Below, piece by piece: positions 6,835 through 12,983 of a stretch of DNA of 18,283 nt. Made by a program: the position numbers and the translations under genes. A model generated the notes under the pieces. The model ran no database searches and was not told the DNA's origin. It worked only from the letters and a program-made list of their open reading frames with translations. Every line of letters begins with the position of its first letter. The stretch's first letter is position 1. Source of the DNA: Anaerolineales bacterium (GTDB lineage: Bacteria; Chloroflexota; Anaerolineae; Anaerolineales; UBA6663). The stretch spans positions 1 through 18,283 of the forward strand of contig JAEURM010000013.1 of assembly GCA_016789245.1 (NCBI GenBank), written 5' to 3'.

Positions 6835-7499
6835 TTCCAACAGTTCTGGTTGTGGACGATGAGTTCACCATCCGAGATTTATTGCAGGGCTATTTGCGCA
6901 AAGCGGGCTATGAAGTGATTACGGCGGTGGATGGCGAATCCGCGCTGGAAATTTTCGCCGAAAAATCCCCCGCGCTAGTGGTGCTGGATGTGATGCTCCC
7001 CGGCGAACTAGACGGCTGGGAAGTGTGCCGCCATCTGCGTGAAACCTCCAACACGCCCATCCTTATGCTCACTTCATTAGTGGGTGACTCTAACCAAGTG
7101 ACCGGCTTAGAACTAGGTGCGGACGATTACGTGACCAAGCCGTTCAGCCCACGGCAGGTGGTGGCGCGGGTTAAGGCCCTGCTCCGCCGCGCCGGTTACT
7201 CGGGGCAACCCCTCCAACGTGGCCCCATTCAATTAGACCCCGTGGCGCGTGTGGTAGCAGTGGACGGCCACCCAATCTCCCTCACAGGCCATGAGTTTGC
7301 TCTGCTAGAAATGCTGTTGCGAAACCCGGGCCGCGCCTTTAGCCGCGCCGAATTGCTTGACCGATGCTGGGAACCCGGCTTTGATGGCGTTGACCGAGTA
7401 GTGGATGTACATATGGCCGCCGTGCGGCGCAAACTCGGCGCACGCAAGAACATGATTTCTACGGTGCGCGGCTTAGGCTACCGGTTTGATGAGCAATAA
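6831..7499 (+). CDS. OmpR/PhoB-family response regulator
   Basis: 222 residues. The receiver domain (1-120) has the acidic pocket D9-D10, phosphoacceptor D53 (VVLDVMLPG), the conserved T81 (LMLTS) and K103 (DYVTKPF). A winged-helix DNA-binding domain fills about 128-222 (GHEFALLEMLLRNPGRAFSRAELL, then DRVVDVHMAAVRRKLG and TVRGLGYRF), typical of OmpR/PhoB regulators. It overlaps the kinase gene by four bases and is the last gene of the operon, so it is the obvious transcriptional output of the GTPase/kinase module. No rho-independent terminator is evident in the 200 bases that follow, and the targets are unknown. The full motif set makes this assignment very secure. Confidence 0.95.
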   Translation: MIPTVLVVDDEFTIRDLLQGYLRKAGYEVITAVDGESALEIFAEKSPALVVLDVMLPGELDGWEVCRHLRETSNTPILMLTSLVGDSNQVTGLELGADDYVTKPFSPRQVVARVKALLRRAGYSGQPLQRGPIQLDPVARVVAVDGHPISLTGHEFALLEMLLRNPGRAFSRAELLDRCWEPGFDGVDRVVDVHMAAVRRKLGARKNMISTVRGLGYRFDEQ

Positions 7500-7640
7500 C
7501 GCATTATCAAGCCAGTAAATCCTCGCTTTCCTAATTTTTCCCTCACAAAACCCCCGCAAACTTAATCTTATCTTTGCATCCAAATTCTATTCTTTGGCTG
7601 TAGTGGAACCGGTAACAATCAGCAACATAATTGCTAAGTA

Positions 7641-7653
7641 GCGGATTGTCCGC
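7641..7653. repeat. Small hairpin upstream of the GGDEF/EAL gene
   Basis: GCGGA (7641-7645) and TCCGC (7649-7653) form a five-base-pair stem with a three-base loop, 46 bases before the ATG at 7700. The 200-base gap 7500-7699 is otherwise AT-rich, with no convincing -35/-10 pair, no terminator after the response regulator gene and no coding potential that I can see. Confidence 0.3.
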
Positions 7654-7699
7654 CGTAATCCGTCATAATTGTTGTTTTTTAGTTAATGAAAGTGCCATT

Positions 7700-9451
7700 A
7701 TGCGTCACTCAGCCCTAAAAATCTATTCGGCCATTGCCCGCCTCAGCCCGTTCCGCGATTTCCGCGTGAATGTTTTGTTATTGGCTTTGTTGGGTTACCT
7801 CATTCCAGTGTTTACCGGCTTTTACGTGGCCGCGCATGTAGCCCGTTGGAGAGGCATGGAATTTCCCACCTCGGTGTGGTGGGTGGCGGGCATAGTAATG
7901 ATGCTAGGCCTCACGGGTTGGTTGTACGCCATGTACCAGTTGCTAGCGCCAGTGGTAATGGCCCAACAAGCTTTACAAGATTACATTGAACGCAACCAAA
8001 CGCCAGATTTGCCCACTCACTTTATGCACGATGAAGCTGGGCAAATGTTAGCCAACACGCAAAACTTAATTAGCCAGTTTGATCAGGCCATGCGGTATTT
8101 GGCCAATTACGATAAGTTGACCGGCTTGCCCAACCGCGCCGCCTTTGAAGACCGGCTCCGGCAAGCGCTGGCACAAATGCGCCGCAACGGCCAAACGCTC
8201 GCCGTGCTGATGTTGGACTTGAGTGGCTTCCGCACCATCAATAACTCACTCGGCCAACGCAACGGTGATTACCTGCTCAAGGTAGTGGCGGAACGGCTCA
8301 ACAGCCACGTGCGTGAGACGGATGGCCTCTCTCGCTTGGGGGATGATAAGTTTGCGCTCCTGCAAACCGAAACCCATTCACTGGATAACCTTATGGCCCA
8401 AGTGCAACGCCTGCTAGAAGCCTTCCGCCACCCGTTTACCATTGCGGGCCGAGAGGTGTTAGTGGGCCTCAACATTGGTATTGCGCTGTATCCCGCTGAT
8501 GCCACCACTTATGATCAACTGATTACGCATGCGGGTGCGGCGCTAGCCCAAGCGAAAAGCCGAGGCCGCTACAGTTATCAGTTTTACGCCCCCGGCCTTA
8601 ACGAGCGCCTGCAACGCAAGCTAGAGCTAGAAAATGATTTGCGCTACGCCTGCGCGCGCGGCGAGATGAAAGTTTATTATCAGCCGCAAGTGGAAATGCT
8701 CGCCGGCCAGATTATTGGTCTGGAAGCGTTACTACGCTGGTATCACCCACGGCTGGGGCAAGTTGCGCCCACTGAATTTATTGCGTTGGCCGAGGAAACG
8801 GGCTACATCATTGAATTAGGGGAGTGGGCTTTGCAACGGGCGTGCGAGCAGTGGGCCGCATGGCGCAAAGACGGCCTCACGCCAGTGAAATTGGCCATCA
8901 ACCTTTCGGCGCGGCAACTGCGCCAACCCGGCTTGGTGGAAACCATTGCCGAAATCCTCCGGGGCGTAAACATGCACCCCCGATGGTTAGAGTTAGAAGT
9001 AACCGAGAGCAGTTTGGTGGAAGATTTGCCGCAAGCCCAACAAGTGCTATGTGGTTTAGAAAAATTAGGCGTCTCCGTGGCGTTAGATGATTTTGGCTCC
9101 GGCTACTCCTCCCTCAACTACTTGCGCCGCCTGCCCATCTCCACGCTTAAAGTGGATAGAGAATTTGTGCAAGATTTACCCGCCGATGAAAATGGCACCA
9201 AAATGCTCAAAGGTATTCAGGCCTTGGCCCGCACCATTGGGCTAGAAATGCTGGTGGAAGGCGTGGAAACTGAAGCGCAATTGGAGTGCTTACAGGCCTT
9301 GGGCTGTGAACGTGCACAAGGTTTCTTGCTCAGCCGCCCCGTTGCCGCCGAGGTGCTCACCGAGCGCCTGCTCAAAGGCCGCTTTGGCTCACTGTTTGAC
9401 CGGCTTAAGCCGCCGACGTTAACTCCGAGCACCGGCCTTATATTTTCTTGA
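7700..9451 (+). CDS. Membrane c-di-GMP phosphodiesterase with degenerate GGDEF and intact EAL domain
   Basis: 583 residues from ATG 7700; an in-frame TTG at 7631 would add 23 unlikely residues, and GAAAG seven bases before 7700 is a weak ribosome site. Two TM helices (about 22-48 and 58-82) are followed by a short HAMP-like linker (about 83-131). The GGDEF domain (about 135-295) has the signature changed to GDDKF (214-218), so cyclase activity is doubtful, but it may bind GTP or be regulatory. The EAL domain (about 305-560) keeps E342 (EALLRW), N401, E436 (VTESS), D463-D464 (DDFGSGYSS), K484, E520/E523 (VEGVET) and Q540, all expected for c-di-GMP hydrolysis to pGpG. Located just downstream of the GTPase/two-component operon in the same orientation, it might act in the same circuit, but the 200-base gap leaves this open. 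Confidence 0.93.
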   Translation: MRHSALKIYSAIARLSPFRDFRVNVLLLALLGYLIPVFTGFYVAAHVARWRGMEFPTSVWWVAGIVMMLGLTGWLYAMYQLLAPVVMAQQALQDYIERNQTPDLPTHFMHDEAGQMLANTQNLISQFDQAMRYLANYDKLTGLPNRAAFEDRLRQALAQMRRNGQTLAVLMLDLSGFRTINNSLGQRNGDYLLKVVAERLNSHVRETDGLSRLGDDKFALLQTETHSLDNLMAQVQRLLEAFRHPFTIAGREVLVGLNIGIALYPADATTYDQLITHAGAALAQAKSRGRYSYQFYAPGLNERLQRKLELENDLRYACARGEMKVYYQPQVEMLAGQIIGLEALLRWYHPRLGQVAPTEFIALAEETGYIIELGEWALQRACEQWAAWRKDGLTPVKLAINLSARQLRQPGLVETIAEILRGVNMHPRWLELEVTESSLVEDLPQAQQVLCGLEKLGVSVALDDFGSGYSSLNYLRRLPISTLKVDREFVQDLPADENGTKMLKGIQALARTIGLEMLVEGVETEAQLECLQALGCERAQGFLLSRPVAAEVLTERLLKGRFGSLFDRLKPPTLTPSTGLIFS

Positions 9452-9492
9452 TAAACTTAGGGTAAGCTACCGTCACCAGCGGACAAATTTAT

Positions 9493-9864
9493 ATGCAACT
9501 TTTTCTACTCGTGTTGGCTCTGATTGTGGCCATTGTGGCCGTAATTTTTGCGGTACAGAACGCCGCCTCGATTACGGTCAGTTTCTTAGTGTGGCAATTC
9601 GGCGCCTCGTTAGCATTGGTGTTGCTATTAGCGGTGGCCCTCGGCGTGCTGTTAGCCCTGCTCGTCACCGCGCCCGGCAACATCCGTACCTCATGGAATT
9701 TGAGCCGATTGAAGAAACGCGTTTCTGAGCTAGAAACCGAAGCCCAAGCCGAGCGCACCAAAGCCGCCACGCTCGAAGCCAATTTGCAAGAAGTAAAAAG
9801 CAAACTAGAAGGCGTGGGCAAGAAAGCTGAGCCGCCCACTTCCAACCCCGTGAAAATGGCGTAA
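9493..9864 (+). CDS. LapA-domain (DUF1049) membrane protein
   Basis: 123 residues. Two hydrophobic helices (about 3-21 and 38-60) are separated by the short conserved loop VQNAASITVSFLVWQ (21-35), typical of the LapA/DUF1049 family. A cytoplasmic coiled coil follows (about 70-110; KKRVSELETEAQAERTK), then a short polar tail. In proteobacteria LapA takes part in envelope/lipopolysaccharide assembly, but in a probable Chloroflexota, usually without LPS, a general envelope role is all that can be said. It starts 41 bases after the phosphodiesterase gene and ends four bases before the orphan HisKA-like gene, suggesting cotranscription with both. Confidence 0.85.
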   Translation: MQLFLLVLALIVAIVAVIFAVQNAASITVSFLVWQFGASLALVLLLAVALGVLLALLVTAPGNIRTSWNLSRLKKRVSELETEAQAERTKAATLEANLQEVKSKLEGVGKKAEPPTSNPVKMA

Positions 9865-9868
9865 TTAC

Positions 9869-10123
9869 ATGATGTCTTTCGTTACCCGGCCTACTCCACT
9901 CCAACCCAAAGATCAGCGGTTAGCCCGCTTAGCAGAGGTGGTGCGGGAGATGCGTGTGCCGCTCTCCGGCTTGCTGGGTTATTTGCAGGGTTTAGAAGAC
10001 AATGTCTTTCCGGCCAACGCGGAAACTTACGCCCGCATGGAAGAGCAAGTAACCCGGCTAACTACTTTGCTAGATGAATTAGCCACGCTGGCCCCGCCCA
10101 TCCCGGCCCGCAAAACTCCGTAG
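9869..10123 (+). CDS. Stand-alone HisKA-like (DHp) domain protein lacking the phosphoacceptor His
   Basis: 84 residues. Residues 17-75 read like the dimerisation/phosphotransfer helices of a histidine kinase: VVREMRVPLSGLLGYLQGLED (24-44), then a helix with RMEEQVTRLTTLLDELATL. The alignment with the common H-box pattern HELRTPLxxxxGYLE puts R26 at the phosphoacceptor position, and no ATPase domain follows before the stop and terminator. It may be a decoy or regulator that forms heterodimers with a kinase, a degenerate phosphotransfer protein, or a remnant of a larger kinase gene. The frame is clean and starts four bases after the LapA gene (ATG at 9869, another at 9872), so it appears to be translated. 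The similarity is by eye and the function is inference. Confidence 0.65.
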   Translation: MMSFVTRPTPLQPKDQRLARLAEVVREMRVPLSGLLGYLQGLEDNVFPANAETYARMEEQVTRLTTLLDELATLAPPIPARKTP

Positions 10124-10126
10124 CTT

Positions 10127-10160
10127 ACGGCGCAAGTCCCCACTTGCGCCGTTTTTCTTT
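10127..10160 (+). terminator. Strong rho-independent terminator
   Basis: The stem ACGGCGCAAGT / ACTTGCGCCGT (10127-10137 with 10142-10152) is perfect over 11 base pairs with a CCCC loop, followed by TTTTCTTT. It lies four bases after the stop of the HisKA-like gene and separates that operon from the selenoprotein gene. Confidence 0.9.
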
Positions 10161-10176
10161 TGTAAGAATGTTTGCG

Positions 10177-10182
10177 TACAAT
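10177..10182 (+). promoter_or_regulatory. -10 element (TACAAT) before the UGA-containing peroxiredoxin-like gene
   Basis: TACAAT ends 11 bases before the ATG at 10194. No clear -35 or Shine-Dalgarno sequence is visible, so the transcript would have a very short leader of about 5 bases. Confidence 0.4.
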
Positions 10183-10193
10183 TTTCGGCACGC

Positions 10194-10727
10194 ATGAAAC
10201 CCAACACCCCGGCCCCAAACTTCACGCTTCCCAACATTGCCGGTGAGCCAATTGCACTGAGTGAAGTACTGAAGACTAGCAACGCCCTGCTCATTTTCCT
10301 CCGGCATTTGGGCTGAATACCGTGCCGGGAGCATGTGGCACAGTTGTGCGCACACCACGCCGAACTAAAACGGCTCAATACTCGCGTCTTGATTATTTCT
10401 TTTGGCACTTTTCCTGCGGTGCAACAGTGGCTGGCGGAAACTGGTGCCAACTTTGAAATTCTGATTGACCGTGAGCGCACCGTTTACGCCGCTTACCAAT
10501 TGGAGCGCTCGCGTTTGCGTTCACGTAGCCCGCGCACGTTGTGGCTGTACTTTACGCGTTGGCTCAAGGGCCAAAAGTTTCACAGCTCCCACGGTGATGA
10601 TACAAGCCAACTGGGTGGAGACTTCATCATAGATAAAAATGGCCTCCTGCGCTTTGTGTATCCCAGCCTTGAGCCGGCGGATAGGCCGCCCGTGAGCAAA
10701 TTGTTTCAGGTGCTTCAGAAGCTTTAG
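10194..10727 (+). CDS. Peroxiredoxin-like (AhpC/TSA, PRXL2-type) probable selenoprotein with in-frame UGA at codon 41
   Basis: ATG at 10194 opens a frame of 177 codons with one internal TGA at 10314-10316; reading it as selenocysteine gives RHLG-U-I-P-C-REHVAQL. The thioredoxin-fold N-terminus (PAPNFTLPNIAGEPIALSEV) is upstream of the UGA. The conserved middle (RVLIISFGT, FEILIDRERTVYAAYQL) and end (GGDFIIDKNGLLRFVY) are downstream, all in the same frame. Family members have C-x-x-C after [F]LRHxG and before REH, so U41 sits exactly on the peroxidatic/redox Cys and C44 is its partner. A hairpin at 10334-10354 fits bacterial SECIS rules. Role inferred: thiol/selenol-dependent peroxidase or thiol oxidoreductase of the cytosol. 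Automatic callers would report only the fragment after the UGA. Alternatives are a TGC-to-TGA sequencing error or a fresh nonsense mutation, but the intact frame on both sides makes Sec the better reading. Confidence 0.85.
10334..10354 (+). promoter_or_regulatory. Candidate bacterial SECIS hairpin for UGA at 10314
   Basis: In the transcript UGUG (10334-10337) pairs with CACA (10351-10354) and GCAC (10338-10341) with GUGC (10346-10349), leaving a one-base bulge (G10350) and the apical loop AGUU (10342-10345). The loop has G as its second base, followed by U, and starts 25 bases after the UGA, which fits the usual bacterial SECIS description as I know it (a G in the first two loop bases, a short distance downstream). 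A competing smaller hairpin (10322-10326 with 10337-10341) also exists. Confidence 0.6.
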
Positions 10728-10802
10728 AAAGTGCTTCTCGCTGTGGAGCAAGCCTCGTGAACTTTTGAATCGTAAAGGCTTGATGAACTTTCAAAAATTG
10801 AT

Positions 10803-10847
10803 GCCGTAACGCGCCCTATCCAGAACTCCGGGGTCTTTAGTTACGGC
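10803..10847. repeat. Inverted repeat in the gap 10728-10914
   Basis: GCCGTAAC (10803-10810) and GTTACGGC (10840-10847) are perfect inverted arms separated by 29 bases, followed at once by TATAAT (10849-10854). This may be an operator or a dispersed repeat. The remainder of the 187-base gap shows no coding potential and no T-rich terminator. Confidence 0.4.
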
Positions 10848-10902
10848 CTATAATTCCGGCATTTGAAGTCCACTTCAGAATTCGGCCGCTTCCAAAATCA
10901 GC

Positions 10903-10908
10903 TATAGT
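10903..10908 (+). promoter_or_regulatory. -10 element (TATAGT) of a probably leaderless gene
   Basis: TATAGT ends six bases before the ATG at 10915, with a weak TTCGGC 16 bases upstream. There is no Shine-Dalgarno sequence. The spacing suggests transcription starts at or next to the A of the start codon, giving a leaderless mRNA. Confidence 0.45.
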
Positions 10909-10914
10909 TGCGGC

Positions 10915-12264
10915 ATGCACATTTGGCGCAAAATATTTTTAACGGGGCTAGTTTTTTTGTTGGTGGCCTGCCAAACCAGTGCGCCGCCCAGCCCCACCGT
11001 GGCCCCTAGCCCCACGCCGCCCACCCTCATTGCGGCCAGTGAGCTGGGCTTGTTGGGCGTTACGGCAGACACTACCATGGAAGTGCCGGCGAATTTACCC
11101 GTAACCGAGGCCGAGTACGTGGAGCAACGCGCCCTCACCGCGCAAGTCACAAGCGCTCAGCGCGAGACGATTACGTATTGGAACCGTGAGGCCGTTTTGC
11201 ACTGGAATGAAATAGCCCGCACCCTAACGGCGGAGAATGACCGTGATGCACTCACGGCCTCGCGGCTGTACGCCGTGCTGAGCCTTGCGCAATTCAATGC
11301 TCTGCAAGCCGCACGGACACTGCAACCACGTTTCCAGCGCGGCACGCCGTACCCTTCAGAATCAGCGGCGCTGGCGGCCGCCTCCGCCACCGTGCTCACT
11401 CACTTCTTTCCCGGCAACACGGCGCTCATTGAAAAACAACGTGCCGCACACCAAGAATCGCGCTTGTGGGCCGGGCTAAATGTGCGGGGCGATATTATGG
11501 CGGGCGACGGATTGGGCCGCGCGTTGGCAGGCGCACTCATCACGCAATCTGAAGTGACCCTGACGCCGGCGATGATGTGGGAATATTCCGTGCCTACCGG
11601 CCCCGGCATGTGGGTGCCGGATGTGAGCAATCCGTATGACCCACTCTTTCCGAACTGGCGCAACCTAAAGCCGTGGTTTCTCGCCAGCGCAGATCAATTC
11701 CGTGCGCCGCCACCGCCCGCGTTTGAGTCACCGGAGTTTGCGGCGGCATTGGCGGAGGTGCGCCAAATTTCTGATACGCGCACCGAGGAGCAATTGCGGG
11801 TGGCCAAGTTTTGGGCGGATGCCCGTTTTTCTATTACGCCACCCGGCCATTGGAATGCAATTGCGGCGGAGCTGTTGGCGGGTGAGCGCGATGAGGTGAA
11901 AACGGCGCGGATTTTGGCGTACGTGAACATGGCGCTGATGGACGCGGGCATTGCGGCGTGGGATACCAAATACACCTATTGGCTTATCCGCCCCTTCAAT
12001 GCTGATGTAGACATTAAGACGCCGCTTCTGCGCCCCAATCATCCTTCATACGTTTCTGGCCATTCGGCGTTTTCAGCGGCGGCGGCGGAAGTGCTGAGCG
12101 CGGCCTTTCCGGCCAAGCGCGAGGCGTTGTGGGCCATAGCGCAAGAAGCTTCCGTCTCGCGCGTGTATGCGGGCATTCACTACCGATTTGATTGTGAGGC
12201 CGGTTTAGTGTTGGGCCAAGCGGTGGGCCAACTGGCGGCGGCGGAGTTGGCGCGCACGCCGTAA
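10915..12264 (+). CDS. Secreted lipoprotein of the vanadium-dependent haloperoxidase / PAP2 phosphatase family
   Basis: 449 residues. The signal peptide (1-18) ends in the lipobox LVAC19, so the protein is a lipoprotein; a Pro/Ser/Thr-rich linker (20-38) follows. The catalytic region at the C-terminus shows the vanadate/phosphate-binding signature: K352 and R359 (KYTYWLIRPF), S381-G-H383-S (YVSGHSAFSAAAAEVL) and R416 with H422 (SRVYAGIHYRFD). This is the arrangement of vanadium haloperoxidases and their relatives among acid phosphatases of the PAP2 superfamily. Residues 80-345 form the helical body. Whether it oxidises halides or removes phosphate from an extracellular substrate cannot be decided from the motif. 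It lies in the same direction as the selenoprotein but has its own -10 element and apparently a leaderless start, so independent expression is likely. Confidence 0.9.
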   Translation: MHIWRKIFLTGLVFLLVACQTSAPPSPTVAPSPTPPTLIAASELGLLGVTADTTMEVPANLPVTEAEYVEQRALTAQVTSAQRETITYWNREAVLHWNEIARTLTAENDRDALTASRLYAVLSLAQFNALQAARTLQPRFQRGTPYPSESAALAAASATVLTHFFPGNTALIEKQRAAHQESRLWAGLNVRGDIMAGDGLGRALAGALITQSEVTLTPAMMWEYSVPTGPGMWVPDVSNPYDPLFPNWRNLKPWFLASADQFRAPPPPAFESPEFAAALAEVRQISDTRTEEQLRVAKFWADARFSITPPGHWNAIAAELLAGERDEVKTARILAYVNMALMDAGIAAWDTKYTYWLIRPFNADVDIKTPLLRPNHPSYVSGHSAFSAAAAEVLSAAFPAKREALWAIAQEASVSRVYAGIHYRFDCEAGLVLGQAVGQLAAAELARTP

Positions 12265-12343
12265 TTCCAACGCAAACTAACTGTCAGGCGCGCGGTTTTG
12301 CGTTATCCTTACGCGCAATTAGTACACAGGTAAAGGTTTAATC

Positions 12344-12490
12344 ATGCGGCGTTCATCTACTTTACGTGAGAAATTAAAACGAGCGGCCCGTTGGCTGGAG
12401 CAAGCCCTGCGTGGTTTAACTGCGCCGCGTGAGCCTGCACTAGCACCTGTACCTGTTACGCCGCGCCGCGCCCGCCCCGTCCGCCGATAA
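12344..12490 (+). CDS. 48-residue basic protein of unknown function
   Basis: The frame runs from ATG 12344 to TAA 12488-12490. The product is strongly basic (Arg/Lys about one quarter of residues) with a helical N-terminal half (about 5-25; LREKLKRAARWLEQALRGL), a short Pro/Val/Ala stretch and an Arg-rich tail (RRARPVRR). A helix of this kind is amphipathic and may bind RNA, DNA or membranes. The ribosome site AAAGG seven bases upstream is good, possible promoter elements (CTGTCA, 17 bases, TATCCT) lie upstream at 12281-12309, and a terminator follows at 12529. These signals make a real small gene likely, though the short length leaves some doubt. I recognise no family. Confidence 0.55.
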   Translation: MRRSSTLREKLKRAARWLEQALRGLTAPREPALAPVPVTPRRARPVRR

Positions 12491-12528
12491 ATCATTTTCT
12501 TTTTATATCGTTCGCTGTTCATAAAAGT

Positions 12529-12557
12529 AAAACCGCTGGCCAATGGTCAGCGGTTTT
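12529..12557. terminator. Bidirectional rho-independent terminator
   Basis: AAAACCGCTG (12529-12538) and CAGCGGTTTT (12548-12557) are perfect 10-base arms. A G-U pair and two further C-G pairs lie inside, with an AAT loop. Plus-strand transcripts continue into GCTTTA; minus-strand transcripts read TTTTACTTTT. It can therefore stop the small basic gene from the left and tRNA-Val from the right. Confidence 0.8.
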
Positions 12558-12596
12558 GCTTTAAGGGTGTAAACTCACGGCCACAAAAAGTAACGT

Positions 12597-12631
12597 CGGC
12601 CCTTCGGTAAACTCAGGGCCGGCCTGCCCCG
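12597..12631. repeat. Short hairpin element resembling the repeat at 2411
   Basis: CGGCCC (12597-12602) pairs with GGGCCG (12616-12621), and the text continues GCCTGCCCCG. The stretch CCCTTCG...CTCAGGGC...CCTGCCC resembles the inner part of the element at 2421-2446, suggesting a dispersed repeat family with at least two copies here. Confidence 0.4.
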
Positions 12632-12638
12632 ATTATTG

Positions 12639-12711
12639 TGCCTCCTATAGGACTTGAACCTATAACCCCACGGATGTAAACCGTGTGCTCTGCCAATTGA
12701 GCTAAGAAGGC
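12639..12711 (-). tRNA. tRNA-Val (anticodon UAC)
   Basis: Read on the minus strand from 12711, the acceptor stem GCCTTCT pairs with AGGAGGC. The D arm is GCTC/GAGC around AATTGGCA. The anticodon stem is CACGG/CCGTG with loop TTTACAT, giving anticodon TAC with T33 and A37. The variable region is GGGTT, and the T arm is ATAGG/CCTAT around TTCAAGT. All arms pair fully with one G-U. The discriminator is A (12639); the 3' CCA is not encoded. Confidence 0.95.
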
Positions 12712-12721
12712 GAACGGGCAG

Positions 12722-12750
12722 ATTATAAACGTGAAGCCTTTGTCTGTCTA
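12722..12750 (-). promoter_or_regulatory. Promoter of tRNA-Val
   Basis: On the minus strand, -35 TAGACA (12750-12745) is followed, 17 bases later, by a perfect -10 TATAAT (12727-12722). Transcription would start about 4-5 bases before the mature tRNA end at 12711. This is one of the best sigma-70-type promoters in the window. Confidence 0.8.
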
Positions 12751-12868
12751 AGTCATCTAATCTCTGCCTTCTCGGAAAGAACCCATCTTTAAACTTATGG
12801 TATAGAACCGTTTTGGGCTTGAAAACATACCGAAACGGCAAGTTGGTAGCTGGGTTCAAAGGGGAAAC

Positions 12869-12908
12869 TCTGCCTCCCGGCTGGCCGCTCTCCAGTTTGG
12901 GAGGCAGA
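12869..12908. repeat. Perfect 10-base inverted repeat upstream of the ECF sigma gene
   Basis: TCTGCCTCCC (12869-12878) pairs with GGGAGGCAGA (12899-12908) across 20 bases that include a GGCTGGCC palindromic core. No T run follows, so a terminator is unlikely. It lies about 75-115 bases before the sigma factor start and could be a regulatory hairpin or operator. The rest of 12751-12983 shows no gene; I cannot identify a sigma-70 or ECF promoter with confidence. Confidence 0.5.
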
Positions 12909-12983
12909 AGGTTGCTTGGCGCTAGCCCGCCCAGCCAAATTCCGGTATGCTCAACTTAACTTGCCTGAAGGCCAACTGAGCGA

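Noticed and set aside
7631..7699. Upstream TTG start for the GGDEF/EAL protein
   Set aside because: It adds 23 residues without a conserved motif and sits over a hairpin; ATG at 7700 gives a normal N-terminus before the first membrane helix.
10335..10727. Stand-alone 130-residue ORF starting at GTG 10335
   Set aside because: It is the part of the peroxiredoxin-like gene after the UGA; it lacks the thioredoxin-fold N-terminus and the redox motif and has no ribosome site. The frame continues upstream through the UGA to ATG 10194.
12575..12859. Minus-strand ORF of 94 residues
   Set aside because: It runs through tRNA-Val and its promoter; the protein text (SSIGRAHGLHPWGYRFKSYRR) is the usual false translation of a tRNA gene.
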